DNA of 64,000 nt. Source: Desulfospira sp963664655. GTDB taxonomy: Bacteria > Desulfobacterota > Desulfobacteria > Desulfobacterales > Desulfobacteraceae. The DNA is taken from contig OY761554.1 of assembly GCA_963664655.2 (NCBI GenBank), positions 4,898,001 to 4,962,000 of the forward strand. The letters run 5' to 3'. Within the stretch, counting starts at the first letter, position 1; the number at the start of each line of letters is the position of its first letter. The notes under the pieces are model-generated. The model was not told the origin of the DNA. It searched no databases and saw only the letters and a list, made by a program, of their open reading frames with translations. Shown here piece by piece: positions 8,668-16,574 of this stretch. The translations under genes and the position numbers were made by a program.

Positions 8668-9105
8668 TTTTTTCTTGGTGACATCATCAATATACTGATG
8701 AATCCTTAAGAACGGCTTGTATTCACAATCGCTAGTTTCAATGTGTTCAATCAGCCAGTCCCTTAGCTCAACAATCGCTTCAAGGGTGAGATTTTCGACA
8801 TCTTCGGCTATCTCTCTTCGCATATTGATGCTGGTTTTGATGAAATGGCGGTGCTTTCTGACATGTGCATCAAAATCCGGATACTTGCGTTTCTTAAGCA
8901 GCTTTTCTTCAGAAGAAAAAAACAGTTTCCCGGCATCGTTGATTTCTGAAATCATGTTGGCAATGATCTTGGGATCTGTCTTTTTTTGTTTCAGGTCAAT
9001 CAGTTCATTTAACTGGTCAAACAGGCTTTTCTGATAATTGTCGACTTCCTCGACTTCCACACCAAATTTGGGGTCCCAGTCGATAATTAAATCTTTTTTG
9101 CTCAT
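8665..9105 (-). CDS. Hemerythrin-like protein with incomplete iron ligand set
   Basis: 146 residues, the length and helix pattern of bacteriohemerythrins, which bind O2 or store iron with a diiron site held by five His, one Glu and one Asp. Compared by eye with the family, the Glu (FSSEEKLL), the two His of HVRKH, and the last His/Asp pair (DWLIEHIETSD) are kept. The first His (IDxQH) reads VDNYQ and the second (HFxxEE) reads FFSSEE, so two histidines are missing. It therefore probably cannot form the normal diiron centre. The stop TAG coincides with the border of a repeat element. Confidence 0.8.
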   Translation of the reverse strand: MSKKDLIIDWDPKFGVEVEEVDNYQKSLFDQLNELIDLKQKKTDPKIIANMISEINDAGKLFFSSEEKLLKKRKYPDFDAHVRKHRHFIKTSINMRREIAEDVENLTLEAIVELRDWLIEHIETSDCEYKPFLRIHQYIDDVTKKK

Positions 9106-9119
9106 TTAAAAAAACTCCT

Positions 9120-9302
9120 CTATTTTTTTTTCCCCAGCCATATGCCTCCCAGGACGGCCACTGAAACAATCACGGCAGTCAAGCCGGCAAATATATATCC
9201 ATTATCACCAAACCGGGGATAAATCACCCGGGGCACCAGATAGACATACAACACCGTATGGAATACGCCGATGCCCACAATCCTAAGCCAGGCCCGCTTC
9301 AC
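9120..9302 (-). CDS. 60-residue membrane protein, unknown function
   Basis: Small protein with two predicted membrane segments (about residues 8-25 and 35-55) and a basic C-terminus GKKK. Its ATG overlaps the mpl stop by 4 nt (ATGA), which suggests translational coupling with mpl and hemL in one operon. No family recognised. Confidence 0.65.
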   Translation of the reverse strand: MKRAWLRIVGIGVFHTVLYVYLVPRVIYPRFGDNGYIFAGLTAVIVSVAVLGGIWLGKKK

Positions 9303-10711
9303 TTGATTCGTTCCAGTATCCGCTCATGAATGTTGTCAAAGCCGCCGTTAGACATAATCAGGACCAGATCTTTTTTCTTTAAAACCCCGGGCAAAAATTC
9401 AAGTATCTCATCCACTTTTCCAAAACAGCGGGCCGGCACCCCCAATGAATTGATATCATCGGCCAGTTTTTCCGGTAAAAACCGCTCCTTGTCGGGAATG
9501 TTCTTCTTAACACCGGGTTTGCAGATACAGACCATATCCGCCCCTTTAAAGGCTGCCGGATAATCGTCCTGGAAAAAATGCCGCATACTGGTATTGGTCC
9601 GGGGCTCAAACACGGCAATCAGACGGCCCTCACTGTAAAAGGGCTTTACAGCGGCAATGGTTTCCCTGACGGCGGTGGGATGATGGGCAAAATCATCCAT
9701 CACCGTGATCCCCTTTTTTACGCCCCGGATTTCCTGGCGCCGTTTCACCCCTGAAAAACAGGCCATGGCCGCCGCTACCTTTCCGGGATCAATGCCGATA
9801 ATCTGTGCCGCAGCGGCACAGGCCAAAAAATTTAAAAGGTTGTGCCGGCCCACCATGGGGGTTTCTATGGCATAATTAATGCCCGGTCCGCAAATCTGCG
9901 CCTTTGTTTTGCCCTCTTTTATGCCGTATTCGGCCAGGTGCCAGTCCCCGTTCTTCTGCCCAAGGCCGCCGTAAGTCCGTACAGGGCCGCTGCTTGACGA
10001 AAGGATGTCCATTAAATTAGAATTTTCAAGACAGGCGATGATCTGGGATCTGCCTTCATTTTTTTGGACCAGGCCTGAAAAAATTTCCTTTACATGGTCA
10101 AGATCCCTGAAAATATCGGCATGGTCAAATTCCACCCCGGTCATGATGGTGATATAGGGATCATAATGCATGAACTTGGGGCCTTTATCAAAAAAAGCCG
10201 TATCATATTCATCCCCTTCAATCACCATATATTCCCCGGACCCGAGCCGGAAACTGGTTTCATACCCTTTGAGAATCCCGCCGATCATAAATGACGGATC
10301 ATACCCCGAATAAGAAAGGATATGGGCCATAATGGAAGATGTGGTGGTCTTGCCGTGGGTCCCGGTCACCAGGATAATTTTCTTTTGGGCCGCCACAAAC
10401 CGGTTCACGGCCTGGGGCATGGACAGATAAGGGATATCGGCGCTGATCACGGCCTGTGCTTCAGCATTTTCCCTTGTAACGGCGTTCCCAATGATGACCA
10501 GGTCCGGTTTTGGCACCAGGTGAGACGGGTCAAACCCCGAATAAAGCGGCACCCCTTTCTTTTCTAAAAAAACGCTCATGGGCGGATAGACATTTTGGTC
10601 TGATCCGGTAACCTGGTGCCCCATCTCCTTTAAAATACAGGCAAGGGTGCCCATGCCGGTGCCGCAGGCAGCGATCAAGTGGACGTGTAAAGACTTTTTC
10701 TGCTCTCCCAT
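9299..10711 (-). CDS. mpl: UDP-N-acetylmuramate:L-Ala-gamma-D-Glu-meso-DAP ligase
   Basis: 470-residue Mur ligase of the Mpl branch, a cytoplasmic enzyme that reattaches recycled murein tripeptide to UDP-MurNAc. The N-terminus AACGTGMGTLACILKEMGHQ is the nucleotide-binding loop typical of Mpl/MurC, GTHGKTTTSS is the ATP P-loop, and DDFAHHPTAV is the central catalytic region. It overlaps hemL by one base (TAATG) and the 60-residue membrane protein by four. Murein recycling is also represented by the AmpG-like permease at 21.5 kb. Confidence 0.93.
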   Translation of the reverse strand: MGEQKKSLHVHLIAACGTGMGTLACILKEMGHQVTGSDQNVYPPMSVFLEKKGVPLYSGFDPSHLVPKPDLVIIGNAVTRENAEAQAVISADIPYLSMPQAVNRFVAAQKKIILVTGTHGKTTTSSIMAHILSYSGYDPSFMIGGILKGYETSFRLGSGEYMVIEGDEYDTAFFDKGPKFMHYDPYITIMTGVEFDHADIFRDLDHVKEIFSGLVQKNEGRSQIIACLENSNLMDILSSSSGPVRTYGGLGQKNGDWHLAEYGIKEGKTKAQICGPGINYAIETPMVGRHNLLNFLACAAAAQIIGIDPGKVAAAMACFSGVKRRQEIRGVKKGITVMDDFAHHPTAVRETIAAVKPFYSEGRLIAVFEPRTNTSMRHFFQDDYPAAFKGADMVCICKPGVKKNIPDKERFLPEKLADDINSLGVPARCFGKVDEILEFLPGVLKKKDLVLIMSNGGFDNIHERILERIK

Positions 10712-12000
10712 TACTTTTTCAGACCCGCCATGACATCCTGTGCCGCCGCCACCGTATCCGCTATATCCTGGTCCGTATGGGCAAGACTGATAAAACAGGC
10801 CTCAAACTGTGACGGTGCCAGATAGACCCCCTTTTCCAGCATGCCCCGGTAAAATGCGGCAAACCGGTCCAGGTGAGATGTTTTGGCATCATCAAAATTA
10901 TGAACCTTACGGTCTGCAAAAAAGAATCCGGCCATGGAACCTACATGACCTGCCTGAAACGGAATCCCGGCCGTGTCGGCCGCACTTTGAAGGCCCGTAA
11001 TCAGGGCTTCTGCCTTATGGTTTAAGGCATCATAGACCCCGTCTTTTTGAAGTGCGGTCAGGGTGGCAATACCGGCGGCCATGGCCAGGGGGTTCCCGGA
11101 AAGGGTGCCGGCCTGGTAAACGGATCCGGTGGGGGCAATGGCTTCCATGATCCGCCGTCTTCCGCCATAGGCACCCACAGGCAGACCGCCGCCAATGACC
11201 TTGCCAAAACAGGACAAATCCGGGGTAATGTTGAACAACCCTTGTGCAGACCCTTTATGAACCCTGAAACCGGTCATGACCTCATCAAAAATCAGCAGTG
11301 CCCCGTGTTTTTGGGTCAGTTCCCGAAGGGTTTCAAGAAACCCTTCCACCGGCTCAACCATGCCCATGTTGCCGGCCACAGGTTCTATAATCACGCAGGC
11401 CACCTGATCTCCCATCTTTTCCATCACTGCGGCAAAACCGTCCATGTCATTATAGGTCAAAGAAAGGGTATTTTTGATCACCGGCTCCGGAACCCCGGGG
11501 CTGCCCGGAATTCCCAGGGTGGCAACACCGGAGCCCGCTGCCACCAGCAGGGTATCGGCATGGCCATGGTAGCAACCGTCAAACTTAATGATGATATCCC
11601 GGCCGGTATATCCCCGGGCCAGGCGGACGGCGCTCATGGTGGCCTCGGTGCCGGAGTTGACCATCCGGACCATCTCCACGGACGGCACCATTTGCGTCAC
11701 CAGGGCCGCCAACCGGGTTTCAAGGGCTGTGGGTGCCCCAAAGCTGGTCCCGGTTTCCAGCACTGCTTTTAAGGCATCAATCACCTCAGGGGGGCGATGC
11801 CCCAGGATAAGCGGCCCCCAGGAAAGGACATAGTCGATATACGAATTCCCATCCGCATCATACAGCCTGGCCTTCTCCCCTTTTTCAATAAACAGCGGCT
11901 GTCCCCCGACAGAACCGCAGGCCCTTACCGGAGAGTTCACTCCGCCGGGGATCACTTCCCTGGCACTTTTAAACAACTGGTCGGATTTTGTTTTCTGCAT
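10711..12000 (-). CDS. hemL: Glutamate-1-semialdehyde 2,1-aminomutase
   Basis: 429-residue PLP enzyme that converts glutamate-1-semialdehyde to 5-aminolevulinate, the C5 entry to tetrapyrrole synthesis. Conserved features include NSGTEATMSAVRLARG, the cofactor-binding FDEVMTGFRV, and the Schiff-base lysine in CFGKVIGGGLPVGAYGG. The length matches the family. First gene of a minus-strand run with mpl; a haem supply fits the cytochrome-rich neighbourhood. Confidence 0.96.
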   Translation of the reverse strand: MQKTKSDQLFKSAREVIPGGVNSPVRACGSVGGQPLFIEKGEKARLYDADGNSYIDYVLSWGPLILGHRPPEVIDALKAVLETGTSFGAPTALETRLAALVTQMVPSVEMVRMVNSGTEATMSAVRLARGYTGRDIIIKFDGCYHGHADTLLVAAGSGVATLGIPGSPGVPEPVIKNTLSLTYNDMDGFAAVMEKMGDQVACVIIEPVAGNMGMVEPVEGFLETLRELTQKHGALLIFDEVMTGFRVHKGSAQGLFNITPDLSCFGKVIGGGLPVGAYGGRRRIMEAIAPTGSVYQAGTLSGNPLAMAAGIATLTALQKDGVYDALNHKAEALITGLQSAADTAGIPFQAGHVGSMAGFFFADRKVHNFDDAKTSHLDRFAAFYRGMLEKGVYLAPSQFEACFISLAHTDQDIADTVAAAQDVMAGLKK

Positions 12001-12352
12001 TTTATATCTCCATAACCGTCACAAACAGGTTAACTTTTTAATTCCCAGGCTGCCGCCATAATCCTGATTAAATATCGTGGCCGACAGGTTAATGGTTGAC
12101 CGCTAAAATATTCGAATATATCAAACCCGGCTTTACAGGGTCAATGGTTTATTCACCCCTCAAAACCCGTCCGGGAAACCATCCGAAAAGCCTTCCTTTC
12201 ATTGTCTCATCATCACATATCTTATTAAGATTCAAGCAGATACAACCATTAAAGCGTATTGAAACCCAAAAAGGAACCATCTCCAAACCAATTCCTAAAA
12301 AATCATTGACAATCAGAAAAATCGCTGGTATTTTTCCAAAGTTTTTTTCCTG
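12001..12352. other. Gene-free stretch between hemL and tRNA-Lys
   Basis: Contains the 5' side of hemL and, at its right end, the tRNA promoter. No coding frame with a ribosome site, and no repeat, was seen in the rest. Confidence 0.6.
12306..12334 (+). promoter_or_regulatory. Sigma-70 promoter of tRNA-Lys
   Basis: TTGACA at 12306-12311, a 17-bp spacer, and TATTTT at 12329-12334, ending 18 bp before the tRNA. Near-consensus -35 and ideal spacing. Confidence 0.7.
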
Positions 12353-12428
12353 GGGCCATTAGCTCAATTGGTAGAGCAACTGACTCTTAATCAGTAGGTC
12401 CACCGTTCGATCCGGTGATGGCCCACCA
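12353..12428 (+). tRNA. tRNA-Lys (anticodon CTT)
   Basis: 76 nt including an encoded CCA. Acceptor stem GGGCCAT/ATGGCCC, D-arm TAGCTCAATTGGTAGAGCA, anticodon stem ACTGA/TCAGT with loop CTCTTAA (anticodon CTT), and T-loop GTTCGATCC. All cloverleaf stems pair. Confidence 0.97.
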
Positions 12429-12438
12429 GTACAGCAAC

Positions 12439-12473
12439 AAGGCTTTCAGCGTTTTTATCTGAAAGCCTTTTTT
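12439..12473 (+). terminator. Rho-independent terminator of tRNA-Lys
   Basis: Perfect 11-bp stem AAGGCTTTCAG/CTGAAAGCCTT, 9-nt loop, followed by a T run, 10 bp after the tRNA CCA. Confidence 0.9.
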
Positions 12474-12489
12474 GCATTTAAAACAGATC

Positions 12490-12536
12490 GCCCCCACATA
12501 GCCCCCACTTTTTCAACCATGGGGGCCAGCCCCCAC
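12490..12536 (+). repeat. Iteron cluster beside tRNA-Lys (GCCCCCAC)
   Basis: GCCCCCAC occurs at 12490, 12501 and 12529, with an inverted relative ATGGGGGC at 12519. The arrangement (two direct units 11 bp apart, a T-rich spacer, then an inverted unit) is repeated on the other strand at 12922-12962 with C changed to T in each unit. This looks like a set of protein-binding sites, for example recombinase arm sites. Confidence 0.7.
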
Positions 12537-12764
12537 CCCAAAAAATACTCCCGCCCAATATGACACCCGGGCTCTATGGATAATTTTAAATCCCCGACTG
12601 GGAAAATTTTTAAGTCCACTCAGGGCCGAATAAACTCGTCACTTGCACAAACCGGCCTTGTATTTTTCATTCTAAAGCCATTTCAGGACATAGGACATCC
12701 GGAGAATCGGCGGCGTTTTGCATATGGACGGATTTAATCCCCCTGACAAGGGAAGGAGGAAAGG

Positions 12765-12833
12765 ATGGCCCGGGTCAACAAAGACAACCAAGTTTGTTTT
12801 ATTTGTGGATATAGACAGCTCAAGCTTGAGTAG
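12765..12833 (+). CDS. Putative 22-residue protein with a CFIC motif
   Basis: ATG at 12765 follows a very strong ribosome site (GGAAGGAGGAAAGG). The peptide reads MARVNKDNQVCFICGY, then RQLKLE, and stops at TAG 12831. A stem-loop resembling a terminator follows 20 bp later. The CXXC pair suggests a metal-binding knuckle or the remnant of a longer zinc-ribbon protein. No family recognised; it may be a leader peptide or a gene relic. Confidence 0.35.
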   Translation: MARVNKDNQVCFICGYRQLKLE

Positions 12834-12852
12834 TCCTTCCCGCAACACAATA

Positions 12853-12883
12853 GAGGCCAGGGAAAATTTCCCCTGGCCTTTGC
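12853..12883 (+). terminator. Terminator-like stem-loop
   Basis: Stem AGGCCAGGG (12854-12862) pairs with CCCTGGCCT (12871-12879), followed by only a short T run. Lies just after the 22-codon ORF. Confidence 0.5.
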
Positions 12884-12921
12884 CGGGGTAGTTCTCTATT
12901 TTGCTGCTAAAATCAGAATAA

Positions 12922-12962
12922 AACTATCCCCATACTTAAAAAAATGGGGACTATATGGGGAC
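12922..12962 (-). repeat. Iteron cluster beside tRNA-Arg (GTCCCCAT)
   Basis: Read on the minus strand: GTCCCCAT, ATA, GTCCCCAT, a T-rich spacer, then ATGGGGAT. It aligns with the cluster at 12490 over about 35 nt with seven differences, six of them C/T. It lies about 60 nt downstream of tRNA-Arg, just as the other cluster lies about 60 nt downstream of tRNA-Lys. Confidence 0.7.
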
Positions 12963-12979
12963 AAACTTCAAACACAAAT

Positions 12980-13012
12980 ACAAAAGGGCTACAGAAAAAC
13001 TCTGTAACCCCT
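12980..13012 (-). terminator. Terminator of tRNA-Arg
   Basis: On the minus strand GGGTTACAG pairs with CTGTAGCCC (one G-U), followed by TTTTG, just downstream of the tRNA. Confidence 0.75.
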
Positions 13013-13021
13013 TGATTTTTA

Positions 13022-13098
<77 letters not shown>

Positions 13099-13109
13099 AA
13101 CAAAAAGGC

Positions 13110-13138
13110 CTTTTACCAGAGACCGGTGTTTTTGGCAA
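13110..13138 (-). promoter_or_regulatory. Probable promoter of tRNA-Arg
   Basis: On the minus strand TTGCCA (13133-13138), 17-bp spacer, TAAAAG (13110-13115), 12 bp before the tRNA. Confidence 0.5.
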
Positions 13139-13205
13139 GGTAAAAAACCGGCCCGCCATACATTTTTCAGCCGATATCATTTAAGATACCGTACATTGCT
13201 CTTTG

Positions 13206-13424
13206 CTAATCTGCTTCAGGCACCTGGGTATCTTCTTCCATCCGGGCGTGGAAGAGCTGGTTTTCATTTGCCCTGATGAGTTTCTGGCAATGAGGGCAGA
13301 CCATTTTCAGGTTCTGGACGTTTCCTTTGAATAAAAACCGGGAACAGAACGGGCAGTGATATCTTTTTAAACTGTGGTCGCTTTCCATGGGGGGGATAAT
13401 GGGGGTGGGCTTTTCCTGGTTCAT
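13206..13424 (-). CDS. Com-like zinc-ribbon protein
   Basis: 72 residues from ATG 13424 (AAGAG upstream); the frame also runs back to ATG 13487. The core YHCPFCSRFLFKGNVQNLKM is followed by VCPHCQKLIR, giving two CXXC pairs about 20 residues apart, the layout of small zinc-ribbon proteins related to phage Mu Com. Function unknown; nucleic-acid or translation-related binding is typical of such ribbons. Monocistronic, divergent from rpoH. Confidence 0.6.
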   Translation of the reverse strand: MNQEKPTPIIPPMESDHSLKRYHCPFCSRFLFKGNVQNLKMVCPHCQKLIRANENQLFHARMEEDTQVPEAD

Positions 13425-13628
13425 GCTGTTTTCTCTTTTTGCTTTGGCTTTTAAAAGAGGATCTGAATCCGCAATCCTGGCTTTCATCTGTTTATACGTC
13501 TATGCTGTAAAACTGTTCCGGGTTGTAAACTGGTACAAGAATATAGCGTTTTTCAGCAGAGTCAAGGAAATTGATGTCATCGGGCCAACATAACTTTTTG
13601 GTAAAAATATATTCCTTTTATCAGGCCC

Positions 13629-13658
13629 TTGATAATGATATATTTAACTTTTTATAAA
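13629..13658 (+). promoter_or_regulatory. Probable promoter of the rpoH-type gene
   Basis: TTGATA (13629-13634) and TATAAA (13653-13658) with an 18-bp spacer. Transcription would begin at the left end of the two-hairpin repeat, so the repeat would form most of the roughly 105-nt leader. Confidence 0.5.
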
Positions 13659-13659
13659 A

Positions 13660-13750
13660 CCGTCACGGACGGCTTGGATTATCCAACCAAGCACCGCCCA
13701 CAACGAAAAATGAAAGTCTTTTCAGCCTGTTAGTGAGACTTTCTTATAAA
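13660..13750 (+). repeat. Two-hairpin leader repeat, copy 1 (rpoH leader)
   Basis: 91-bp unit ending 20 bp before the sigma factor ATG. Hairpin 1 pairs GGACGG-CTTGG with CCAAG-CACCGCCC; hairpin 2 pairs GAAAGTCT with AGACTTTC. Other copies at 16575, 20466, 20578 and 33538-33717. Confidence 0.85.
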
Positions 13751-13770
13751 ACCCATCAAAGGTCCGTGGA

Positions 13771-14736
13771 ATGAACAAAGAGCCCGATCAGACAAATCTT
13801 CCGGAAGAAAAAAAGAAACTGACAAAAGAAGATTTTCTTGTGCCGGTGTCCAAGGCCAAGACTTCGAGTTCCAAAGCGCTCGTCAAATCTGACCCTGTCC
13901 AGAGTTATTTAAATGAAATCAACCGGTACCGGCTGTTGACCAGGGAAGAAGAAATTGAACTGGGAAAAAGAATACAAGAAGACGAGGATCAGGAAGCCGC
14001 CTATATCATGACCACCTCCAATTTGAGGCTGGTGGTTAAAATCGCCCTGGAATTTCAACGGATCTGGATGCAGAACCTTTTAGACCTGATCCAGGAAGGC
14101 AACATCGGGCTGGTCCAGGCCGTGAAAAAATTCAATCCCTATAAGAATGTTAAATTCTCCTATTATGCTTCTTTCTGGATTAAGGCCTATATTCTCAAAT
14201 TTATTATGGATAACTGGCGCATGGTCAAAATCGGCACCACCCAGGGCCAGCGGAAGTTGTTTTTCAGGTTGAAAAAAGAAAAACAGCTCCTGATTGAGCA
14301 GGGCTTTGACCCCAAACCCAAGCTGCTGTCCCAACGGCTCGGGGTGTCGGAAAAAGAGGTCATTGACATGGACCAGCGGCTGGCCAACTGGGATTTGTCC
14401 CTGGATGAACCCTTGAAAGATGACTCCAACACCGAAAGAATTGAATTTGTAAATGTTGAGGCTGAATCCTCTGAGGACCAGGTGGCCAAAAAAGAGCTTG
14501 AAGATATTCTTCACACCAAGGTGAATACCTTTAAAAAAACCCTCAATGAAAGGGAGCTTGAAATTTTTGAACGGCGTATTTTTTCAGACAGCCCTGAAAC
14601 CTTGCAGGAAATCGGACAGGAATATTCCATTTCCCGGGAACGGGTCCGGCAGATCGAAAACAATATCTTAAAAAAGATGAAAGAATATTTTAAAAAGGAT
14701 ATGCCGGACTTTGATATGTACGACCACAGCCAGTAA
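13771..14736 (+). CDS. rpoH: RNA polymerase sigma factor of the RpoH (sigma-32) type
   Basis: 321-residue group 3 sigma-70 family factor that directs RNA polymerase, in most Proteobacteria, to heat-shock promoters. Region 1.2/2 runs from SDPVQSYLNEINRYRLLTRE through LRLVVKIALEFQ and DLIQEGNIGLVQAVKKFNP. The RpoH box is recognisable as QRKLFFRLKKEK, and region 4 has the helix-turn-helix TLQEIGQEYSISRERVRQIE. An N-terminal lysine-rich extension of about 45 residues precedes the core. The leader holds a structured repeat, interesting because rpoH is thermosensor-controlled in enterobacteria; that link is inference. Confidence 0.88.
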   Translation: MNKEPDQTNLPEEKKKLTKEDFLVPVSKAKTSSSKALVKSDPVQSYLNEINRYRLLTREEEIELGKRIQEDEDQEAAYIMTTSNLRLVVKIALEFQRIWMQNLLDLIQEGNIGLVQAVKKFNPYKNVKFSYYASFWIKAYILKFIMDNWRMVKIGTTQGQRKLFFRLKKEKQLLIEQGFDPKPKLLSQRLGVSEKEVIDMDQRLANWDLSLDEPLKDDSNTERIEFVNVEAESSEDQVAKKELEDILHTKVNTFKKTLNERELEIFERRIFSDSPETLQEIGQEYSISRERVRQIENNILKKMKEYFKKDMPDFDMYDHSQ

Positions 14737-14767
14737 ATCCTCTAAAAAAAAATAAGTGATTGTATCC

Positions 14768-16573
14768 ATGAAAAGTGTCTTTGCCTGTTTATTGACTGCG
14801 TTGCTCATCGTCATTTCAGGATGTGCCAAACCTTCAGGGACCCCGGACCTGGTTGAATCCGATGTTCCGGCCCATAGGGAAACCGCAGATCGTGAAAATG
14901 AGCTTTCAGCCAAATACCTCTACCTTGAATCCAGAATCCACCTTCAGGAAGGCCGGCTGGAACAGGCCGTGTCCGTGCTGGGGAAAGCCATTGAAAAAGA
15001 CCCGGAATCCAGTTTGCTCAAACGGGATTTGATCCGGCTGTTTCTCCAGCAGGGCCGGAAGCAGCAGGCTCGTGAACTGGCTGAAAAGCTGGTGGAACAG
15101 GAACCTGAGAACATTGACAACCTCATGCTTCTGGTCCGGTTTCTGGACGGCGACAACCCCTATGGAGAGCAGGACCGGGAACTGACGGCCCTGCTCAATA
15201 AAATCCTGGATCTGGCCCCGGACAAAAAAGAGCCTTATCTGCGGCTTGGCAAGATATATATGGAAACCGAACAGTTTGCCAACGCCCTTGACCTGTTTAC
15301 CGGGATGGTTCAGGAGTTCCCGGATTATTATGTGGCCTACTTTTACCTGGGAGAAGCCGATATCCTGACCGGCAATCTTGGCCCTGCCAGAAAAGCCTTT
15401 TTAAAAAGTCTCGAACTTGAGCCAAACCTGATTGAGGCAAGGTTCAGGCTTGCCGATATATACCGGCTGGAAAATGAGGCCGCGGGGGCGGCCATGAGCC
15501 CTGCGGCCCAGGAAGAAATGCGGACTTTATACCGGGAAATCCTTGACATAGAACCGGAAAACTTTATGGCCCAATTTGAAACCGCCATTCTATGTTATAA
15601 GACCAAACAATTCCAAGAGGCACAAAAAATATTTATCCAGCTATCCCGGGAAGCCCAGACAGACTCCCGGCCGGCCATGGTGGCACTTGAAACCTTTTTA
15701 TCCGACAAGCGCAGCCAGGACGCCGTCATTGCCTTTTCACAGCTTGTAAAGGCGACCCCGGACAATGACATGCTCCATTTTCTGGCGGGCATGGCTTATG
15801 AATCGGCCAAATCGTATGGTCAGGCCATTGACCATTATCTTCAGGTGGGCCCGGATCACCCGGATTACAAAAAAGCCCTTTTCACCGTCGCTTTTTTGTA
15901 CCGGGACACGGACCAGACCCCAAAGGCGGTGTCTTTTCTGGAAAGCCACCACCAGCAGGACCCCAAAGATGCGGATATTATCTTATACCTGTCGTCTCTC
16001 TATGAACGGACCGGGGAACTGGACAAGGCCCTGCCAATGCTCAGGCAGTCGGTTCTGGATGCCCCTGAAAATACGGTTTTGCTCTTCCGGCTCGGGACCG
16101 TTCAGGATCTTAAGGGATTACGGCAGGACTGTATTGCGACCATGAAAGAGGTCATAAAAATTGACCCTGAACATGCCGGGGCACTCAACTATCTCGGGTA
16201 CACCTATGCGGAAATGGGCATTCATCTGGATCAGGCCATGGACCTGATCACCCGGGCACTGAAAATTCAACCCGATGACGGATACATCACCGACAGTTTA
16301 GGCTGGGTGTATTTTCAAAAACAAAACTATGAAAAGGCGGTCATTTACCTTGAAAAAGCCGCCCGTCTGAGCAATTATGAACCCATTATCGCCGGGCATC
16401 TGGCCGATGCCTATGTTAAAACCCGGCAATATTCCCAGGCACTTTCGGCCTATAAGAAAGCCCTGGCCAACCTGAAAAAAAAGGATGAAAATAAAATCAG
16501 GGAGCTTGAAGCAAAAATCCAACAGGTGGAACAGCATTTAGAACAGGAAAACCAACCGGCGCCTGTGGAATAA
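14768..16573 (+). CDS. TPR-repeat lipoprotein
   Basis: 601-residue exported lipoprotein. Signal peptide MKSVFACLLTALLIVISGC ends in a lipobox (VISGC, Cys19). The rest is a long array of tetratricopeptide repeats from about residue 45 to the end, for example YLRLGKIYMETEQFANALDL and YVAYFYLGEADILTGNLGPA, with a charged coiled tail (KKDENKIRELEAKIQQVEQH). TPR proteins scaffold complexes; similar lipoproteins serve in outer-membrane assembly or exopolysaccharide export, but nothing here decides. It follows rpoH by 31 bp. ATG 14768 is preferred over GTG 14756 because it starts the signal peptide directly. Confidence 0.85.
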   Translation: MKSVFACLLTALLIVISGCAKPSGTPDLVESDVPAHRETADRENELSAKYLYLESRIHLQEGRLEQAVSVLGKAIEKDPESSLLKRDLIRLFLQQGRKQQARELAEKLVEQEPENIDNLMLLVRFLDGDNPYGEQDRELTALLNKILDLAPDKKEPYLRLGKIYMETEQFANALDLFTGMVQEFPDYYVAYFYLGEADILTGNLGPARKAFLKSLELEPNLIEARFRLADIYRLENEAAGAAMSPAAQEEMRTLYREILDIEPENFMAQFETAILCYKTKQFQEAQKIFIQLSREAQTDSRPAMVALETFLSDKRSQDAVIAFSQLVKATPDNDMLHFLAGMAYESAKSYGQAIDHYLQVGPDHPDYKKALFTVAFLYRDTDQTPKAVSFLESHHQQDPKDADIILYLSSLYERTGELDKALPMLRQSVLDAPENTVLLFRLGTVQDLKGLRQDCIATMKEVIKIDPEHAGALNYLGYTYAEMGIHLDQAMDLITRALKIQPDDGYITDSLGWVYFQKQNYEKAVIYLEKAARLSNYEPIIAGHLADAYVKTRQYSQALSAYKKALANLKKKDENKIRELEAKIQQVEQHLEQENQPAPVE

Positions 16574-16574
16574 C

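Noticed and set aside
12576..12737. 53-codon ORF after tRNA-Lys
   Set aside because: No ribosome site and no recognisable motif; could be a relic of an inserted element but not supportable as a gene.
14756..14767. GTG start for the TPR lipoprotein
   Set aside because: Adds MIVS before MKSVFA without a ribosome site; the ATG at 14768 starts a standard lipoprotein signal peptide.
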